From the NCBI RefSeq assembly GCF_002933875.1, contig NZ_BFAV01000018.1, positions 1 to 64,000 on the forward strand: 64,000 bases of DNA, in the 5' to 3' direction. This DNA comes from Desulfocucumis palustris (lineage in GTDB: Bacteria > Bacillota > Desulfotomaculia > Desulfotomaculales > Desulfocucumaceae). The position numbers and the translations under genes were made by a program. Positions 17,563 to 26,231 of the stretch are shown here, piece after piece. Below the pieces are notes generated by a model. The model was not told the DNA's origin, made no database searches, and worked only from the letters and a program-made list of their open reading frames with translations. Numbering within the stretch: the first letter of the stretch is position 1; every line of letters begins with the position of its first letter.

Positions 17563-18828
17563 ATGAAAATACTCGGTCTAACCACAGGAAAGCACATCAT
17601 CGTCAAGGCAGGTAGTCTTTTTGACGGCACCGGAAGCCGGGTCCGGGACAGGGTTGACATTTACATAGAGGGACAAAGGGTTTATTCCATTGAGCCGAAT
17701 AGAAAAGGCGGGGAATCCCCCGGAGCAAGCCCGGCGGATTTTGACCGGCTGAATCCCTCCGGCAGAACAAATGACGGCCCCCGCCATATGGAAGTTGTGG
17801 ATTTATCCCACTGCACCCTGTTGCCCGGTCTGGTGGACTGCCATGTGCACCTGGCGCTGGATGGCCGGGATTTCAACGACTCCCTGGCCCGTTGGGAAAA
17901 TAGAGCTGAATTTACGGAACTGGTGAATGAAAACCTTTCAGGCGCTTTAGCCAAGGGAATTGCCGGTGTCAGGGACGGCGGGGATTTAAAAGGGTTAACC
18001 CTCAGGCACAGAAATGAAATTGCCAGGGGCAATTTCCCCGGGCCTCATATAAAGTGCAGCGGGTGGGCCATCGGTAAAAAGGGCAAATACGGCTCCTTCC
18101 TGGGTCCGGGCTACATACCCTGCCAGCTGCCGGATTCCATACGAAGGCTGGCCGCCTCCGGGGCCGACCAGATTAAGGTATTGGTTTCCGGGGTGGTTAG
18201 TTTCAGTTGCTATGGCCGGGTGGGGGAACTGCAGTTTTCCCAGGGGGAGTTAAATAACATCGTTGACCTGGCCCGGGAATACGGACTGCCGGTGATGGCC
18301 CACGCCAGTTCCGAGCAGGCGGTTAAACTTGCCGTAAGGGCCGGGGTTAATTCAGTGGAGCACGGTTATTTTATCAGCCGGGCTTCCCTGGAGGAGATGG
18401 CTGAAAAAGGAATCTCCTGGATTCCCACCCTGGTTCCGGTGGCCAACCAGGTTAAGGGTGACAGACGGAAAAGCTATTCCCCCGAACAGATAGAAATAAT
18501 AGAAAACACCTATCGCCGGCAGCAAAAAATGCTGGCTATGGCTGTGGAAATGGGGGTGCCGCTGGGGGTGGGCACCGACGCCGGAGCCGGCGGGGTACCC
18601 CACGGCGCAGGTTATCTGGAGGAGATGATGCTGTACCGGGAGGCAGGGTTATCCGAGGAAGTGATTTTGAAAGCCGCCACCTCCGCCGGAGCCGCAATAT
18701 CGGGATTCCGGGAGATTGGCAGGATAGAGCCCGGAAATAAAGCCTTCATGATAGCCGTAAGGGGAAATCCCCTGGAGGATTTAAACTGCCTTAAAGAAAT
18801 AGAATACCTCTTCCTGCCCCGGGGTTAG
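17563..18828 (+). CDS. Metal-dependent amidohydrolase family protein
   Basis: 421 residues from the ATG at 17563 (GGGGG 12 bases upstream; a TTG at 17551 is too close). It has the amidohydrolase architecture: a composite N-terminal beta domain, then a TIM barrel with the metal motif DCHVHL (histidines near 94 and 96), a lysine in QIKVLVSG, histidines in VMAHASS and NSVEHGY, and the catalytic aspartate in GVGTDAGAGG. This is the imidazolonepropionase/aryldialkylphosphatase-like branch (COG1228), which hydrolyses amide or ester bonds in small cyclic or peptide-like substrates. No pathway partner adjoins it, so the substrate is open. It stands alone as a plus-strand gene. Confidence 0.85.
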   Translation: MKILGLTTGKHIIVKAGSLFDGTGSRVRDRVDIYIEGQRVYSIEPNRKGGESPGASPADFDRLNPSGRTNDGPRHMEVVDLSHCTLLPGLVDCHVHLALDGRDFNDSLARWENRAEFTELVNENLSGALAKGIAGVRDGGDLKGLTLRHRNEIARGNFPGPHIKCSGWAIGKKGKYGSFLGPGYIPCQLPDSIRRLAASGADQIKVLVSGVVSFSCYGRVGELQFSQGELNNIVDLAREYGLPVMAHASSEQAVKLAVRAGVNSVEHGYFISRASLEEMAEKGISWIPTLVPVANQVKGDRRKSYSPEQIEIIENTYRRQQKMLAMAVEMGVPLGVGTDAGAGGVPHGAGYLEEMMLYREAGLSEEVILKAATSAGAAISGFREIGRIEPGNKAFMIAVRGNPLEDLNCLKEIEYLFLPRG

Positions 18829-19185
18829 TTTTCAGCCGGCTGTTTTCAGCTGCCGCTACACTCCGTTCAGTATCTTTTACCAACAGACCCCAAATGCCCC
18901 GCATAATAATTAGTATTGGCATGATTCCCGGCAGCTTTTGGCAGCTGCGGCATCCGTCTTATTTGGGGGCATATTTTAAACAGGATGCCTGTAATCTTAC
19001 AGGCTATAAACAAAAAGCCGATTTTCCCACTTTTCCGGGTGGTCTCCCGCCGGGTGTATAAGCTCACTGTGCCCGGCGGTACCGCCTGCTATCACACCGA
19101 CTCCATAACATTATCTTGTTTAAAGACGTGTTTTATGTGCTTTAGCAGTAATATCACAACAACAGAAGGTCTCCTGTTTTTGCTT
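18829..19185. other. Intergenic gap with secondary structure only
   Basis: No convincing ORF or RNA gene. The stretch contains CCCCAAAT near 18888 pairing with ATTTGGGG near 18960 around a GC-rich interior with GCAGCT/AGCTGC, and a short hairpin CCTGTAA/TTACAGG near 18985-19004. These could form a structured transcript end, but no uridine tract marks a clear terminator. Confidence 0.3.
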
Positions 19186-19830
19186 TTAGGATTTGGCAGT
19201 TTCTATGGTTTTTAATGTTTGATTTAAAATGGTCGCCAATTCAGCTCTGGTTATTTTATTGCCAGGTCTGAATTGACTGCCTTCATACCTCATTATACTT
19301 GTATTAAATACGAAATTAATATCGGACATTTCTTTTTTTGTCAAATTATCCATATCAGAATAAGTTGGCGCCATTAATGTCGTTATAACCGACAGATTCC
19401 CGGCTTTGAAAGAGTCGGCCAGGGAACTTGCCACATCCATTCTTGTAACAACTTTATCAGGCTGAAACTTTCTCCCATCGCTTTTGAAAATATTATTATA
19501 GCCAATAATCATCGAGGCTTCACCATACCATTGCTCAGCTTCAACATCATCATATAAATCAGATGGAACAGGTTTTTTAACAAAGTTCAAATTATCATAA
19601 TTCAAACCGAAGGTCTTAACCAGGCACACTGCTAATTGCGCCCTGGTAACATATTCATCGGGGTTAAATTTATTGTTTGCCACGCCCGCCATTATACCCT
19701 TTTTGTATAAAGCTTCAATATCCGCCGCAGCTTCATGCTTGCCGACATCACTAAATGGGGTTTCGGCAAAAACCGCCCCGGGCATCAATAATAAAACAAA
19801 CACTGAAAATAACAGAAAAATTTTCTTCAA
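19186..19830 (-). CDS. Secreted SLH-domain protein
   Basis: 214 residues. A signal peptide (MKKIFLLFSVFVLLLMPGAVFA) is followed by three S-layer homology domains and nothing else: FSDVGKHEAAADIEALYKKGI...FNPDEYVTRAQLA, YDDVEAEQWYGEASMIIGYNNIF...FQPDKVVTRMDVA, and YSDMDNLTKKEMSDINFVFNTSIM...FRPGNKITRAELATIL. SLH domains bind secondary cell-wall polymers, so the protein should sit on the wall, perhaps as a minimal S-layer anchor. The start is TTG with AAAGGGG upstream. No anchored effector domain is present, and the neighbours give no further clue. Confidence 0.88.
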   Translation of the reverse strand: MKKIFLLFSVFVLLLMPGAVFAETPFSDVGKHEAAADIEALYKKGIMAGVANNKFNPDEYVTRAQLAVCLVKTFGLNYDNLNFVKKPVPSDLYDDVEAEQWYGEASMIIGYNNIFKSDGRKFQPDKVVTRMDVASSLADSFKAGNLSVITTLMAPTYSDMDNLTKKEMSDINFVFNTSIMRYEGSQFRPGNKITRAELATILNQTLKTIETAKS

Positions 19831-19959
19831 TTTATATTTCCCCTTTCTTATGCGGATAGAATTAGATTCTAAAGAAAAACTATGAGATAGCTCCCTTCTT
19901 TATGTTTTCAAAATAATTGACGCCTTAACCCACAGTAAAGTTCCATTCATTTTGCACAA

Positions 19960-20085
19960 TATAAGTGAGCCTTGGGTTCGAAAGGGGTTGCCTGTTTATC
20001 CCCTACCTTCAAGAATGGGGTTTTACAGGCTGTTAGCGAGATAAAATAAAACCCGGGGTGCGGTTCTACCCCGGGCTTTTCCAAT
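19960..20085 (+). ncRNA. Possible structured small RNA with terminator
   Basis: In a 480-base gene-free stretch (19831-20311), TATAAG (19960-19965) is followed by a nested hairpin (GCCTGT...ACAGGC with CCCC/GGGG inside, 19990-20030) and a strong terminator, CCCGGGGT/ACCCCGGG then CTTTTCC (20052-20082). The region GGGTTCGAAAGGGG near 19973 looks superficially like a tRNA T-arm, but no cloverleaf forms. It does not match an RNA family I can name, and the promoter lacks a clear -35. The hairpin could equally end the minus-strand gene at 20312. Confidence 0.35.
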
Positions 20086-20311
20086 TAAGCCATTTAGTTA
20101 ATACTGTCCGGCAAATAACTCTTCAACGCTTTGCCTGAATACTTTCGTATGGCAGTCCAAAATCCTCTCCGGTGGTTTGGGCGCAAATTAACGTCATATT
20201 ATGGAACCGGGTCATCAGTATTCCCCTTTTTAAAGCCAAAAAGTGCATTTAGCGGTCCAACTCGGGCTTTCCGCCGGTTCCGTCATTTAAAATTTTCCGT
20301 ATTGGCCGGCG

Positions 20312-20863
20312 TTAGAACGAAGGCGGCGTAATAGCCGTTATTGCCACATATAAGTCGGGACCGGGATTGTACGTTCTATGCGCCACTCTTTTGGGAATAT
20401 AAATACTATCACCGGCTTCCAGCAATACCGAACCATTTTCAAATTCAAAATTACCCTTGCCGGAAATTACAAAGGTACATTCTTCGCCAATATGTGACAG
20501 AAGTTCGGGCGAGCTGTAATCACCCGCTTCCACTTCCCAATAAATCATCTCCAATTGCCCGCTGACATCAGGTGTTAACAACTGCAAACTAATCGAGGTT
20601 TCGGCGGCTTTAAAAATTTTTCTCTCGTCTTTTCTTATCACATTATTTCTAAAATCCCCTTCTTCCAATAAAAAAGAAAAGACAGGCCTGTCCAAAGCCT
20701 TACTAATTTTACGCAGGGCGGTAAGAGAAGGTTCAATCTTACCCAGTTCAACCTGACTCAAATAGCTGATTGAGAGTTCTGTTTTATCCGCCAGCTCTTT
20801 TAATTTTAATTTTTTATTTTTTCTTACTTTGCGTATGTTCTCCCCAAGCATTTTCAGCAACAA
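20312..20863 (-). CDS. XRE-cupin transcriptional regulator
   Basis: 183 residues. An N-terminal XRE helix-turn-helix (about 8-62: IRKVRKNKKLKLKELADKTELSISYLSQVELGKIEPSLTALRKISKAL) is joined to a C-terminal cupin (about 105-180: GEECTFVISGKGNFEFENGSVLLEAGDSIYIPKRVAHRTYN). This domain pair typifies repressors that sense small molecules, such as the PuuR/SutR group. The first start TTG at 20863 has AAAGG only three bases away, while the ATG at 20851 has it 12 bases away, so the start is uncertain. It lies upstream (minus-strand sense) of the small-RNA candidate and about 840 bases from the DUF1097/carboxylase operon, which it might regulate. Confidence 0.85.
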   Translation of the reverse strand: MLLKMLGENIRKVRKNKKLKLKELADKTELSISYLSQVELGKIEPSLTALRKISKALDRPVFSFLLEEGDFRNNVIRKDERKIFKAAETSISLQLLTPDVSGQLEMIYWEVEAGDYSSPELLSHIGEECTFVISGKGNFEFENGSVLLEAGDSIYIPKRVAHRTYNPGPDLYVAITAITPPSF

Positions 20864-21082
20864 CCTTTATCGTTATTTAATGTTAAATCCCGGACATTTG
20901 CCGCCCTGCCCCACAGTGCCCGGATATATAAAAAGCCCCGGCAGGCCATCTGATTAAAATACGACATATTATTTACAAGTTCCTTCCGGAAATTAAGAAT
21001 TATTCCATTGCAAACAATGCGCGGGGTTAACCAATAATATCATTGGCAGACCCCATTGGCGCCGCTAATTAAGATGGAAAGA

Positions 21083-21118
21083 AAGCAATAAGACCCGTTT
21101 GCACAGGTCCTATTGCTT
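21083..21118 (-). terminator. Terminator of the carboxylase/oxoprolinase-like operon
   Basis: AAGCAATAAGACC pairs with GGTCCTATTGCTT (one wobble or mismatch) around a ten-base loop, followed on the minus strand by TCTTTCC. It lies 47 bases beyond the last gene of the operon. Nothing else is evident in the rest of the gap 20864-21164. Confidence 0.6.
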
Positions 21119-21164
21119 AATATAACATTTTCAGCATATTTGATGCATTTGCTCATAAAACAAG

Positions 21165-21692
21165 CTACATCCCCGGGTCTTCAGCTTTCTTTTCTTCCTG
21201 CCGGGGAAAGGTGAAGTAAATGCTCAGGTAGCCGAACACCGGCCCCAGCAGATTGGCCGCGATGGAAAACCCGAAGGCTATCAATATGTCCATTTCGGCG
21301 GACCCGGTCTTGTGAAAGAACCCCCCATAATAGGTGGCAAAAACGCAGGAATAACCGTTAAAGGCGGCCAGGCCGCAGCTGGTGACGGGCAGCCTCAGCA
21401 CCAGCATCAGCAAAAGAACCGTTATAAATACGGCCAGCATCATGGCCGGCATCAGGGACATGATGCCCATAAACGCGCCGATTAGCCAGATACACGCCGC
21501 GGCCAGAACAGCCCCTGCAAAAGCGGCGGGATATACGCTCTTAAACACGGCCGGGGTGGCGCCCAGGGCGAAATACCAGGCCCAGGCTATGAACAGCGCC
21601 CATACGGGCAAGCCCAATTGCGGCAGGGTAACCAGGCAGGATATTGCCGCCAGTACGGCAACCACGATTTCAATTGGTATTCGGCTTTTCAC
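21165..21692 (-). CDS. DUF1097-type membrane protein
   Basis: About 175 residues and strongly hydrophobic, with five or six membrane helices (around 10-25, 32-48, 55-75, 80-100, 105-125, 140-160). The pattern LPVWALFIAWAWYFALG and NGYSCVFATYYGGFF resembles DUF1097 inner-membrane proteins such as E. coli YcdZ. The GTG at 21692 has AAGGGG eight bases upstream, inside the 3' end of accC. As last gene of an operon of carboxylase and 5-oxoprolinase-like subunits, it may be a permease for their substrate, but this is a guess from position. Confidence 0.65.
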   Translation of the reverse strand: MKSRIPIEIVVAVLAAISCLVTLPQLGLPVWALFIAWAWYFALGATPAVFKSVYPAAFAGAVLAAACIWLIGAFMGIMSLMPAMMLAVFITVLLLMLVLRLPVTSCGLAAFNGYSCVFATYYGGFFHKTGSAEMDILIAFGFSIAANLLGPVFGYLSIYFTFPRQEEKKAEDPGM

Positions 21693-21704
21693 GCAAACCA
21701 CCCC

Positions 21705-23063
21705 TTAATTCTTTTTTTGTTGGATTTTTTCTATAAACGAGGTATTAAACGAACCCTCGATAAATTCGGAACTGCTGATGATATCCAGATTGATGGGAAT
21801 TGTTGTTTTGACACCCTGAATGTCGAAGCTGGACAGAGTGTCTTTCAGCAGTTGCACTGCTTCCGAACGGGAACGGCCCCAGGTGATCACTTTGGCCAGC
21901 AGAGGGTCATAATAAGGCGGGACCACTCCGCCCTCCTCCAGGGCATGGTCGATCCGCAACCACTCCGCATCCCCGGGGGGAAAGCGCAGTTTGGTGATCT
22001 GTCCCGGAGAAGGGAAAAATGTTGCCGGATCTTCGGCGTAAACCCTGGCTTCAACGGCATGACCGCTTAACCGGATGTCGTCCTGGTCGACTTCAAGCCG
22101 GCCGCCCGAGGCAATTCTCAACTGGCACTCCACGATATCCAGTCCGGCCACAAATTCCGTTACAGGGTGTTCAACCTGCAGCCTGGCGTTGATCTCCATG
22201 AAAAAATATTTTCCGTCGCCGGCCCTTAAAAACTCCATGGTGCCGGCACCCTGGTAATTCATGGCCCGAACCAGTCCGGTGGTATATTGATAAAGGTTTT
22301 TTCTGTCATTTTCCGTTACCACGGTTGAGGGGGATTCCTCGATAATCTTCTGGTAGCGCCTTTGAATGGAGCACTCCCGTTCGCCCAGGCAAACAATGTT
22401 TCCGTGACCGTCCGCCATAAATTGAATTTCTATATGCCGGGGCTGGTCCACCTTTATTTCAATGTAGCAGTCGGAGGAGGCAAAGGCTAGCTGGCCGATG
22501 CGGGACAGCCTTTCGTAGGCCTGCCTGACCTGGCCCTGCCCCTGGCCGCTGATGATTTCAATGCCCTTGCCGCCCCCGCCCTTGTCCAGTTTAAGAATTA
22601 TCGGAAACCCGAACTGGAAGCCGAACCGGCGGATCTCGTCGGGATCCTGCACGGGCTTTACGGTTCCCGGCACCACCGGCACGTCAATTTTAGTGGCCAG
22701 GTCCCGGCAATAGCATTTGGATTCAATGGCCTTAAGCACCTCCGGCGACGGCCCCACCCAGGTCCTGCCGCTTGAAGCCACGGCTCCGGCAAAGGATGCG
22801 TTCTCCGACAAAAAACCGTATCCCGGGTGCACCGCGTCGGCTCCGGATTTTTCAGCCGCGTCGATTATGGCATCAATGTTAAGATAGCTTTTAACAGGGT
22901 TGGCCGGGCCGATCAGGCGGGCCTCGTCAGCCAGCTGCAAATAAAAGGCATTTTTGTCGGCCTCGGAGTAAACGGCAACAGTTTCAATGCCAAGTTTATG
23001 GCAGGTTCTTATTATTCTGGGAACTATTTCTCCCCTGTTGGCTATAAGCAGTTTTTTGATCAT
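21705..23063 (-). CDS. accC: Biotin carboxylase subunit
   Basis: ATP-grasp enzyme that carboxylates biotin on the carrier protein. 452 residues, the size of a stand-alone biotin carboxylase. Motifs: LLIANRGEIVPRIIRTCH, VHPGYGFLSENASFA, the glycine-rich lid KGGGGKGIEII, RHIEIQFMADGHGN, ERECSIQRRYQKIIEESPS, FLEMNARLQVEHPVTE-like FMEINARLQVEHPVTE, and HAVEARVYAEDP. It lies between the BCCP gene and a DUF1097 gene in an operon with urea-carboxylase-like subunits and no acetyl-CoA carboxyltransferase genes. It may therefore serve a dedicated amide or lactam carboxylase rather than fatty acid synthesis. Confidence 0.93.
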   Translation of the reverse strand: MIKKLLIANRGEIVPRIIRTCHKLGIETVAVYSEADKNAFYLQLADEARLIGPANPVKSYLNIDAIIDAAEKSGADAVHPGYGFLSENASFAGAVASSGRTWVGPSPEVLKAIESKCYCRDLATKIDVPVVPGTVKPVQDPDEIRRFGFQFGFPIILKLDKGGGGKGIEIISGQGQGQVRQAYERLSRIGQLAFASSDCYIEIKVDQPRHIEIQFMADGHGNIVCLGERECSIQRRYQKIIEESPSTVVTENDRKNLYQYTTGLVRAMNYQGAGTMEFLRAGDGKYFFMEINARLQVEHPVTEFVAGLDIVECQLRIASGGRLEVDQDDIRLSGHAVEARVYAEDPATFFPSPGQITKLRFPPGDAEWLRIDHALEEGGVVPPYYDPLLAKVITWGRSRSEAVQLLKDTLSSFDIQGVKTTIPINLDIISSSEFIEGSFNTSFIEKIQQKKN

Positions 23064-23081
23064 ATTATCCTCTACTCGCCC

Positions 23082-23297
23082 TTACTCCAGAATTATCATG
23101 GGCTTGTCCACTTCCATCTCATCCCACTCGGCCACCAGAATTTTCTTGACAGTGCCGTCATAGGGAGATTCCACCGAAAGCTCCGTTTTCATGCAGTTAA
23201 TCACGGCAACCTCCTGCCCCTTGACAACACTTTCACCCTCTTTAACCACAACCCGGGCCACCAAACCCGGCATGTGCGCGTTAATTGTCTTTTCCAT
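23082..23297 (-). CDS. accB: Biotin carboxyl carrier protein (short form)
   Basis: 71 residues, just the biotinyl/lipoyl domain. The biotin-accepting lysine is Lys37 in INCMKTEL; most carriers have EAMKME here, so the flanking residues are unusual. PYDGTVKKILV supplies the second half of the barrel. The ATG at 23297 is ten bases after AAGGAGG. The gene is 18 bases upstream of accC and 27 bases downstream of the LamB/YcsF gene, so carrier, carboxylase and presumed transferase subunits are made together. Biotinylation would need the birA product. Confidence 0.88.
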   Translation of the reverse strand: MEKTINAHMPGLVARVVVKEGESVVKGQEVAVINCMKTELSVESPYDGTVKKILVAEWDEMEVDKPMIILE

Positions 23298-23324
23298 CCC
23301 CAAAAGTCCTCCTTTACCTCGTCA

Positions 23325-24083
23325 TTAATTTTCAGGCGCCTTGCCAATCCGGTAAAACGGTATACCCAGCCTTTCAAACTCTTCTTTAATTTTTTTAACC
23401 ACCTCAGCGGCATTGGGGGAATCGCCGTGGCAGCAGATGGTGTCCGCCCGGGCGCTTATTTCGCTGCCGCTAATGGTGGTTATCCGCCCTTCCCTGGCCA
23501 CCATCACGGCCCGCCCGGCAACTTCTTCGGGGGAGCGGGGCTTTTTTTTGCGCTCCAGCATCCAGTTGCCGTCGTCGTCATAATCCAGGTCCACCAGTAT
23601 TTCGGCGGCCATATTAAGCCCCATCCTTTTTCCCCGCTCCCAGATTAAAGTATTTCCCTGGACAAAGATATAAAGTTTGGGGTTGAACAAAGAAACTGCT
23701 TCAAGATATGCATCAGCATACCTTTCGTCCTCGGCCACCATGCGGTAAAGAATTCCGTGCGGCTTAACATGCCGCATTTGCATGCCGGCGACCTTTAAAA
23801 AGGCGTCCAGCGCCCCCAGCTGGTACAGGGTGTCGGACTTTAACTCCTCCGGGGTGATATCCATTCTCCTGCGCCCGAACCCCTGCTTATCGGGAAGGCC
23901 GGTATGGGCTCCCACGGCCACCCCGTATTTTTTTGCCAGCTGCACTGTTTCACTGATTACCAGGGGGTCGCCGGCATGAAACCCGCAGGCGACATTGGCG
24001 GAAGTGATATATTTCATTACTTCGGCATCGTTGCCAAGGTTGTAACGTCCAAAACTTTCTCCCATATCTACATTGATATCCAC
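23325..24083 (-). CDS. pxpA: LamB/YcsF family protein (5-oxoprolinase subunit A-like)
   Basis: 252 residues from the GTG at 24083 (GGAGG eight bases upstream), giving the canonical start VDINVDMGESFG. Motifs: SANVACGFHAGDPLVI, GVAVGAHTGLPDKQGFGRR, RHVKPHGILYR, and TICCHGDSPNA. In bacteria PxpA works with PxpB and PxpC to open 5-oxoproline using ATP. All three are present here, in the order B-C-A, but they are joined by a biotin carrier and biotin carboxylase. The substrate may therefore be another lactam or amide. An open frame extends upstream of the chosen start through pxpC and is not coding. Confidence 0.87.
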   Translation of the reverse strand: MDINVDMGESFGRYNLGNDAEVMKYITSANVACGFHAGDPLVISETVQLAKKYGVAVGAHTGLPDKQGFGRRRMDITPEELKSDTLYQLGALDAFLKVAGMQMRHVKPHGILYRMVAEDERYADAYLEAVSLFNPKLYIFVQGNTLIWERGKRMGLNMAAEILVDLDYDDDGNWMLERKKKPRSPEEVAGRAVMVAREGRITTISGSEISARADTICCHGDSPNAAEVVKKIKEEFERLGIPFYRIGKAPEN

Positions 24084-24106
24084 TTTGTCATCCTCCAAAT
24101 TGCAAT

Positions 24107-25090
24107 TTAGGCCAGGGATTCCTCGTTGAATAAAGCCCTTTGGTCTTTTCTGGCCATGACGGCCTCCTCCCGGGTGCAGAGCTCGAACCTGATGTAATCC
24201 CGGGAGGGTGTGCCCTGGCCCACTTTCCAGAGATCGGCGTTGATCACTGACAGAACGCACATGTAGCCGCCCAGGGTGGGGCCGTCCCCAATCAGGAGCA
24301 CGGGAGTGTTGCCGCAAATGTTCAGAGCGCCCCTCATGGCATAGGCGTGGTCCACTATATTTGAGGGGTGGCTGCCGCCCACGCCGCCGTCCTCCCGGGC
24401 AAAGAACCCTTCTTTAAGCTCCTGCAGACGGTAGGCGGAGCGGTTGGAGCTGTGCTGAATCTTAAAGGCGCTGCTGAACAGATAATTCATTCCCTCTTCG
24501 GTAACGTAGTCCGGGCAGGTGTTCGGCCCCGGGACAGCCCTTAAAACCCACTCCCGGGCATATTCCGGAATAGCCTCTTTTTTTATCTTCCTGCCGCCAA
24601 GGCCTTCCAGACCCCGGGCCGGCTTGCCGAAATCCAGCACATCCCCGGCCTGCAATTTTCTTCCGTGATAACCGCCATAGCTGCCGAAAATGCAGGTGGA
24701 TTTACTGCCCAGGTAAACCGGAACATCAATCCCCCCGGCCACGGCCAGATAAGTTCTGAAGCCGTAATTGCCGAAGTGGCTGAATTTAATTTTATCTCCC
24801 TTGCCCACCTTAATGGATTCCCACATGGGAACCGGCTGACCGTTGACGGCGGGCTGCATATCCGAGCCCGCAATGCCTATTACGGCATCCGCCCCGAATT
24901 CCGCCTCAAAGTAACCCCCGGCAATTTCTATTCCGGCCTCCCCGTGGGGGTTGCCCACCAGCAGGTTGGCCAGTCCCAGGGCGACATTGTCCAGAGCCCC
25001 GGAGGGAGCCATGCCCTTGCCCAGATAGCCCAGCCGTCCCGGCCAGTCTTCAACGATAACCTCTATTCCGGGGTTGATAACCTTTAACAT
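24107..25090 (-). CDS. pxpC: Biotin-dependent carboxyltransferase family protein (PxpC-like)
   Basis: 327 residues from the ATG at 25090 (GGGAGG seven bases upstream). It is the KipA/allophanate-hydrolase-subunit-2-like domain: VEDWPGRLGYLGKGMAPSGALDNVALGLANLLVGNP, the GAGIEIAGG-like GEAGIEIAGGYFEAEF, YLAVAGGIDVP, LGSKSTC and GYMCVLSVI. In 5-oxoprolinase this subunit pairs with PxpB; in urea carboxylase the same fold forms half of the carboxyltransferase domain. Its placement beside a BCCP and biotin carboxylase supports the carboxyltransferase reading (inference). Confidence 0.88.
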   Translation of the reverse strand: MLKVINPGIEVIVEDWPGRLGYLGKGMAPSGALDNVALGLANLLVGNPHGEAGIEIAGGYFEAEFGADAVIGIAGSDMQPAVNGQPVPMWESIKVGKGDKIKFSHFGNYGFRTYLAVAGGIDVPVYLGSKSTCIFGSYGGYHGRKLQAGDVLDFGKPARGLEGLGGRKIKKEAIPEYAREWVLRAVPGPNTCPDYVTEEGMNYLFSSAFKIQHSSNRSAYRLQELKEGFFAREDGGVGGSHPSNIVDHAYAMRGALNICGNTPVLLIGDGPTLGGYMCVLSVINADLWKVGQGTPSRDYIRFELCTREEAVMARKDQRALFNEESLA

Positions 25091-25122
25091 GCTTATTCCT
25101 CCCATCCAGTTAATTAAGAAGC

Positions 25123-26109
25123 TTAAATCCTCGGCGCCCTCCTGGTGCCTTCCCTTTGTTTGGCCTGAAATTCCAGGGCGCCCCTTTGCACCTCTTCGGA
25201 ATTGTAAAATTTAAGATAGTCCTTGACCAGTATCCGGCCTTCCTCAATTTGATACTGGTAGTCGGTTTTGTCGTGCACGTGCTCGTAGATATGCAGAATT
25301 TCCGCTTCAGTGACCTCGTGGAAGCGGATTCTGTCCGCGGATTTGTAGAGAAAGGGGCTGCTTTTAAACAAGGGGTGCTTCTGACTGAATTGGAAGGTGG
25401 GTATTGTTCTGCCGAACAGCTGATAACCGCCGCCGGTGGGGGTGGTGTAAGTGAACACGCAGGGCCCCCCTATGCCCACGGCTCCTTCCGGAGTCCAGGT
25501 TCTTGGCGGGTTGTATTTAGGAACCACGATGGCGCACCTGGGGTCCATGGGCCAGAAAAAGGCTCCGCCGGGCCAGAAGCCGCCGCCGCTATTGTACCAG
25601 TCAGTCCCCAGCAGCATATTTTTCACCTGGTCCACGGTAACACCGTTGCACATGGCTATGTATTCCAGGTTATAGCCGTTTATCACGTTGGGGGCTTCCG
25701 GCCTTACTTCCTTTAAATACTTCTCCACGGCTTTTTTGGTTTCGCCGTCCTCGAAGGCGATGGGCAGGTGAATCAGCCGCGACTCCACCACAATGTCATC
25801 AATGGACTTGACAGATTCCTCGGCTTCCTTTATTAAATCGATAAGATTAAGCATGGAAAGCTCTTCCGGGTCGAAATGAAATAAATTGGTGCGGATGCCG
25901 GGAACTGTTTCAATCAACCCCAGGAGATTTTTAGACAGTATAATATCATTAATTACCTGGGTCCTGAAGGAATCCTGCAGATTGGCCCTTTGCTCCCTGC
26001 CGTATTCAACCTGCAGAAAACCGTCGCCCGCCTGTCTGAACAGCACCTCCAGCCTGGCTCCGGTGGCGGGCAGGGTATCCAAAACAACATTACAAAAGGA
26101 TTGTGCCAT
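25123..26109 (-). CDS. pxpB: PxpB/KipI-like subunit with urea-carboxylase-like C-terminus
   Basis: 328 residues, longer than the roughly 240 of PxpB/KipI. The C-terminal half carries TDWYNSGGGFWPGGAFFWPMDPR, PKYNPPRTWTPEGAVGIGG and GGGYQLFGRT. The NPPR.WTPE.AVGIGG...GGYQ..GRT pattern recalls the carboxyltransferase region of urea carboxylase. The N-terminal half (VVLDTLPATGARLEV...) is a longer KipI-like region. It is the first gene of a unit running pxpB-pxpC-pxpA-accB-accC-DUF1097. The ATG follows GGGAGG. The combination reads as a urea-carboxylase-like enzyme split into separate chains. Confidence 0.83.
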   Translation of the reverse strand: MAQSFCNVVLDTLPATGARLEVLFRQAGDGFLQVEYGREQRANLQDSFRTQVINDIILSKNLLGLIETVPGIRTNLFHFDPEELSMLNLIDLIKEAEESVKSIDDIVVESRLIHLPIAFEDGETKKAVEKYLKEVRPEAPNVINGYNLEYIAMCNGVTVDQVKNMLLGTDWYNSGGGFWPGGAFFWPMDPRCAIVVPKYNPPRTWTPEGAVGIGGPCVFTYTTPTGGGYQLFGRTIPTFQFSQKHPLFKSSPFLYKSADRIRFHEVTEAEILHIYEHVHDKTDYQYQIEEGRILVKDYLKFYNSEEVQRGALEFQAKQREGTRRAPRI

Positions 26110-26231
26110 ATTTACTGCCTCCCATTCTAAATCGGATTAAAATAATCGATACAAACCGGATTATTGATACTGTTCCAATGAATATAAGCCGCCCTCCTTT
26201 TTAATGAAATATTTTATTTCCCAGTCCAGTG

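Noticed and set aside
19965-19995. T-arm-like GGGTTCGAAA sequence suggesting a tRNA
   Set aside because: No acceptor, D or anticodon arms can be drawn around it.
24084-24317. N-terminal extension of the LamB/YcsF protein
   Set aside because: It overlaps pxpC in another frame; the canonical start VDINVDMGE has its own GGAGG.
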